In this document: piece after piece, positions 62,611-64,000 of the stretch
Layout: each line of letters starts with the position of its first letter
Position numbering within the stretch: the first letter of the stretch is position 1
Source of the DNA: Schnuerera sp. xch1
GTDB taxonomy: Bacteria > Bacillota > Clostridia > Tissierellales > Tepidimicrobiaceae
Length of the DNA: 64,000 nucleotides
NCBI RefSeq assembly: GCF_019931165.1
Contig: NZ_JAIOUP010000012.1
Coordinates: forward strand, 1-64,000
Direction of reading: 5' to 3'
Notes under the pieces: model-generated
Told to the model about the DNA's origin: nothing
Database searches by the model: none
The model's input: only the letters and a program-made list of their open reading frames with translations
Translations under genes and position numbers: made by a program

Positions 62611-64000
62611 ATGTATCAAGCATTGTATAGACAATATAGACCAAAAACTTTTGATGAAGTATTAGGTCAAGAGCATATCACAACAACTCTAAAAAATCAA
62701 ATAGTATCAGAAAATATTGGTCATGCTTATCTGTTTGCTGGAACGAAGGGAACCGGGAAGACTTCTACTGCAAAGATATTTTCAAGAGCAGTAAACTGCT
62801 TAAATCCAATAGATGGGAATCCTTGTAATGAGTGTGCAATATGTAAAGGCATATTAGATGAGTCTATGATGGACGTTATAGAAATGGATGCAGCTAGTAA
62901 CAGAAAAATAGAGGATATTAGAGAAATAAGGGATAAGGTCATATATCCTCCTTCGAAGGCAAAGTATAAGATATATATTATTGACGAGGTTCATATGCTT
63001 ACCAATCAGGCGTTCAATGCATTGTTAAAAACTCTAGAAGAGCCTCCTAAGCATTTAATATTCATATTAGCGACAACTGATTTACAGAAATTACCTCAAA
63101 CTATCCTCTCGAGATGTCAAAGATTTGATTTCAAAAGAATTACATCTAAGGATATCATTATCAATATGAGGAAAATAACTTCTGAATTAGATATAAAAGT
63201 AGATGAAAAGGTATTGCAGCTAATTGCTAGAAACTCTGACGGTGCAATGAGAGATGCCTTAAGTCTCTTGGAACAATGTATATCATATAAAAGCGAAGAA
63301 TTAACTTATGTAGATGCATTAAATATCTTAGGAATAGCAAATACGGATCTAATATTTTCTATGGTTGATAATATAAAAAATAAAAAAATAGAAGATTCGT
63401 TATTAAAAGTAGATCAGATAATTCAAGAAGGAAAGGATATAAATCAGTTTATAAAGGATTTGATATACCATTTTAGGAACCTATTAATTGTAAAGACTTC
63501 AAACAACTCAGTAGATATAATGGATATGGATGAAGAGACGATATCAAAGTATAAAAAGCAAAGTGAGGATATATCATTAGATTTTATTTTAAAATCACTA
63601 GATATATTAAATAAAAGTGAGAATCAAGCGAAATGGGCAACTCAACCTAGAATAATACTTGAAATGACAATAATAAAACTGATAAACTTAGAAGATCAGG
63701 CTAGTTTAGAAGATAGAATTAAAAAACTTGAAATGGCAATAGATAATGGTAAATTGCCAATTGCCAAACCAATATCAACAGCAAATAAACCTAAAAATAA
63801 AGTAAGCAAAAAAATGCAACAGTCAAAACCGAAAGAACAGAAGTTAGAACAAGAAAAACAAAAAGAGATAGAACCAGTAGAAATAGTTGATGATGGGAAA
63901 GAGCTTCCTTTTGAAAATATAAAAGTTCATTGGGATACAATATTGAAAATAGTCAAAGAGAAAGATATAAAAACAAATGCTTTTTTGAGAGAAGGGAAGT
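62611..64000 (+). CDS. dnaX: DNA polymerase III subunits gamma/tau, 5' part
   Basis: The reading frame opens at ATG 62611 (GAGGATGG site) and runs off the window at 64000 without a stop, 463 codons. YQALYRQYRPKTFDEVLGQEHI, Walker A GTKGTGKTS (44-52), the zinc cluster CLNPIDGNPCNECAICKG, IIDEVHMLTNQAFNALLKTLEEPP and LSRCQRF are all standard. A low-complexity K/Q-rich linker begins near 385 before the tau-specific part. It is the clamp loader; ybaB and recR usually follow outside the window. Confidence 0.96.
   Translation, partial: MYQALYRQYRPKTFDEVLGQEHITTTLKNQIVSENIGHAYLFAGTKGTGKTSTAKIFSRAVNCLNPIDGNPCNECAICKGILDESMMDVIEMDAASNRKIEDIREIRDKVIYPPSKAKYKIYIIDEVHMLTNQAFNALLKTLEEPPKHLIFILATTDLQKLPQTILSRCQRFDFKRITSKDIIINMRKITSELDIKVDEKVLQLIARNSDGAMRDALSLLEQCISYKSEELTYVDALNILGIANTDLIFSMVDNIKNKKIEDSLLKVDQIIQEGKDINQFIKDLIYHFRNLLIVKTSNNSVDIMDMDEETISKYKKQSEDISLDFILKSLDILNKSENQAKWATQPRIILEMTIIKLINLEDQASLEDRIKKLEMAIDNGKLPIAKPISTANKPKNKVSKKMQQSKPKEQKLEQEKQKEIEPVEIVDDGKELPFENIKVHWDTILKIVKEKDIKTNAFLREGK

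Noticed and set aside
1-64000. CRISPR array, intact insertion sequence or prophage
   Set aside because: No regularly spaced repeats, transposase, integrase or phage structural genes were found.

Overview
The window reads as a low-GC, anaerobic, spore-forming and motile Firmicute of the Clostridia/Tissierellia type. The supports are AT-rich DNA with strong AGGAGG-type ribosome sites, TGA-encoded selenocysteine in two glycine/betaine reductase proteins, amino-acid fermentation enzymes (reductase, indolepyruvate:ferredoxin oxidoreductase), a flavodiiron protein, a Spo0E-like protein, a large Bacillus-type SRP RNA and a serine T-box. The genus is an inference. The window opens in the 3' end of a 5S rRNA and closes inside dnaX.

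Layout. 1-6.4 kb: a selenium-dependent reductase locus, grdA-grdI-grdH followed by a BCCT transporter, most likely betaine uptake and reduction. It is flanked by a divergent TetR gene and by decayed copies of tetR and of grdI that reveal an old tandem duplication. 6.5-12.3 kb: YkvI-like transporter, alpha/beta hydrolase, MocR regulator, and a DUF5711-CvpA-LiaF-like membrane set. 12.3-15.2 kb: selenium-associated yedF and DUF3343, DUF951, an aminotransferase, and two decayed gene remnants. 15.2-20.8 kb (minus strand): the phosphate regulon pstSCAB-phoU-phoP-phoR behind a PhoP-box array, with a permuted PstS and a half-length PhoU. 20.8-27.1 kb: rpsF-ssb-rpsR, then a MazG-like gene, yybS, gdpP, rplI and dnaB. 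27.2-37.6 kb: flavodiiron protein, GNAT, a coupled 54-codon ORF, DnaD- and DnaC-like genes, niaR, a PTS_IIC_2 transporter, tandem DUF3841 genes, T-box/serS and an M1 peptidase lipoprotein.

37.6-46.8 kb: a 35-residue membrane peptide, tRNA-Arg, tadA, tRNA-Ser, DUF1858, DUF1622, a CtsR-controlled Hsp20, iorAB, nicotinate phosphoribosyltransferase, and the minus-strand feoABC operon behind a Fur-like box. 46.8-51.6 kb: copper resistance (copA-copZ-csoR behind a CsoR operator), an XRE regulator, a Spo0E-like gene and a DnaJ-like chaperone. 51.6-52 kb holds an unexplained, GC-richer, highly folded segment. 52-58.4 kb: UbiB-family kinase and phasin-like protein, YaaR, and a flagellar cluster (DUF6240/FliK-like protein, 66-residue ORF, flagellin, FliS). 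58.4-64 kb: SRP RNA, tRNA-Ser, deoD, an MBL-fold hydrolase, ktrBA and partial dnaX.

Themes. Selenium: two Sec genes plus yedF/DUF3343. Nicotinate: niaR and the phosphoribosyltransferase. Metals: feo and cop. Phosphate: pst/pho. Most of the window is housekeeping with local rearrangements. No CRISPR array, intact insertion sequence or prophage was seen. The most notable structures are the duplicated-and-decayed tetR/grd locus, the half-length PhoU, the inverted-repeat leader in front of the DUF3841 pair, and the folded segment at 51.65-51.96 kb.
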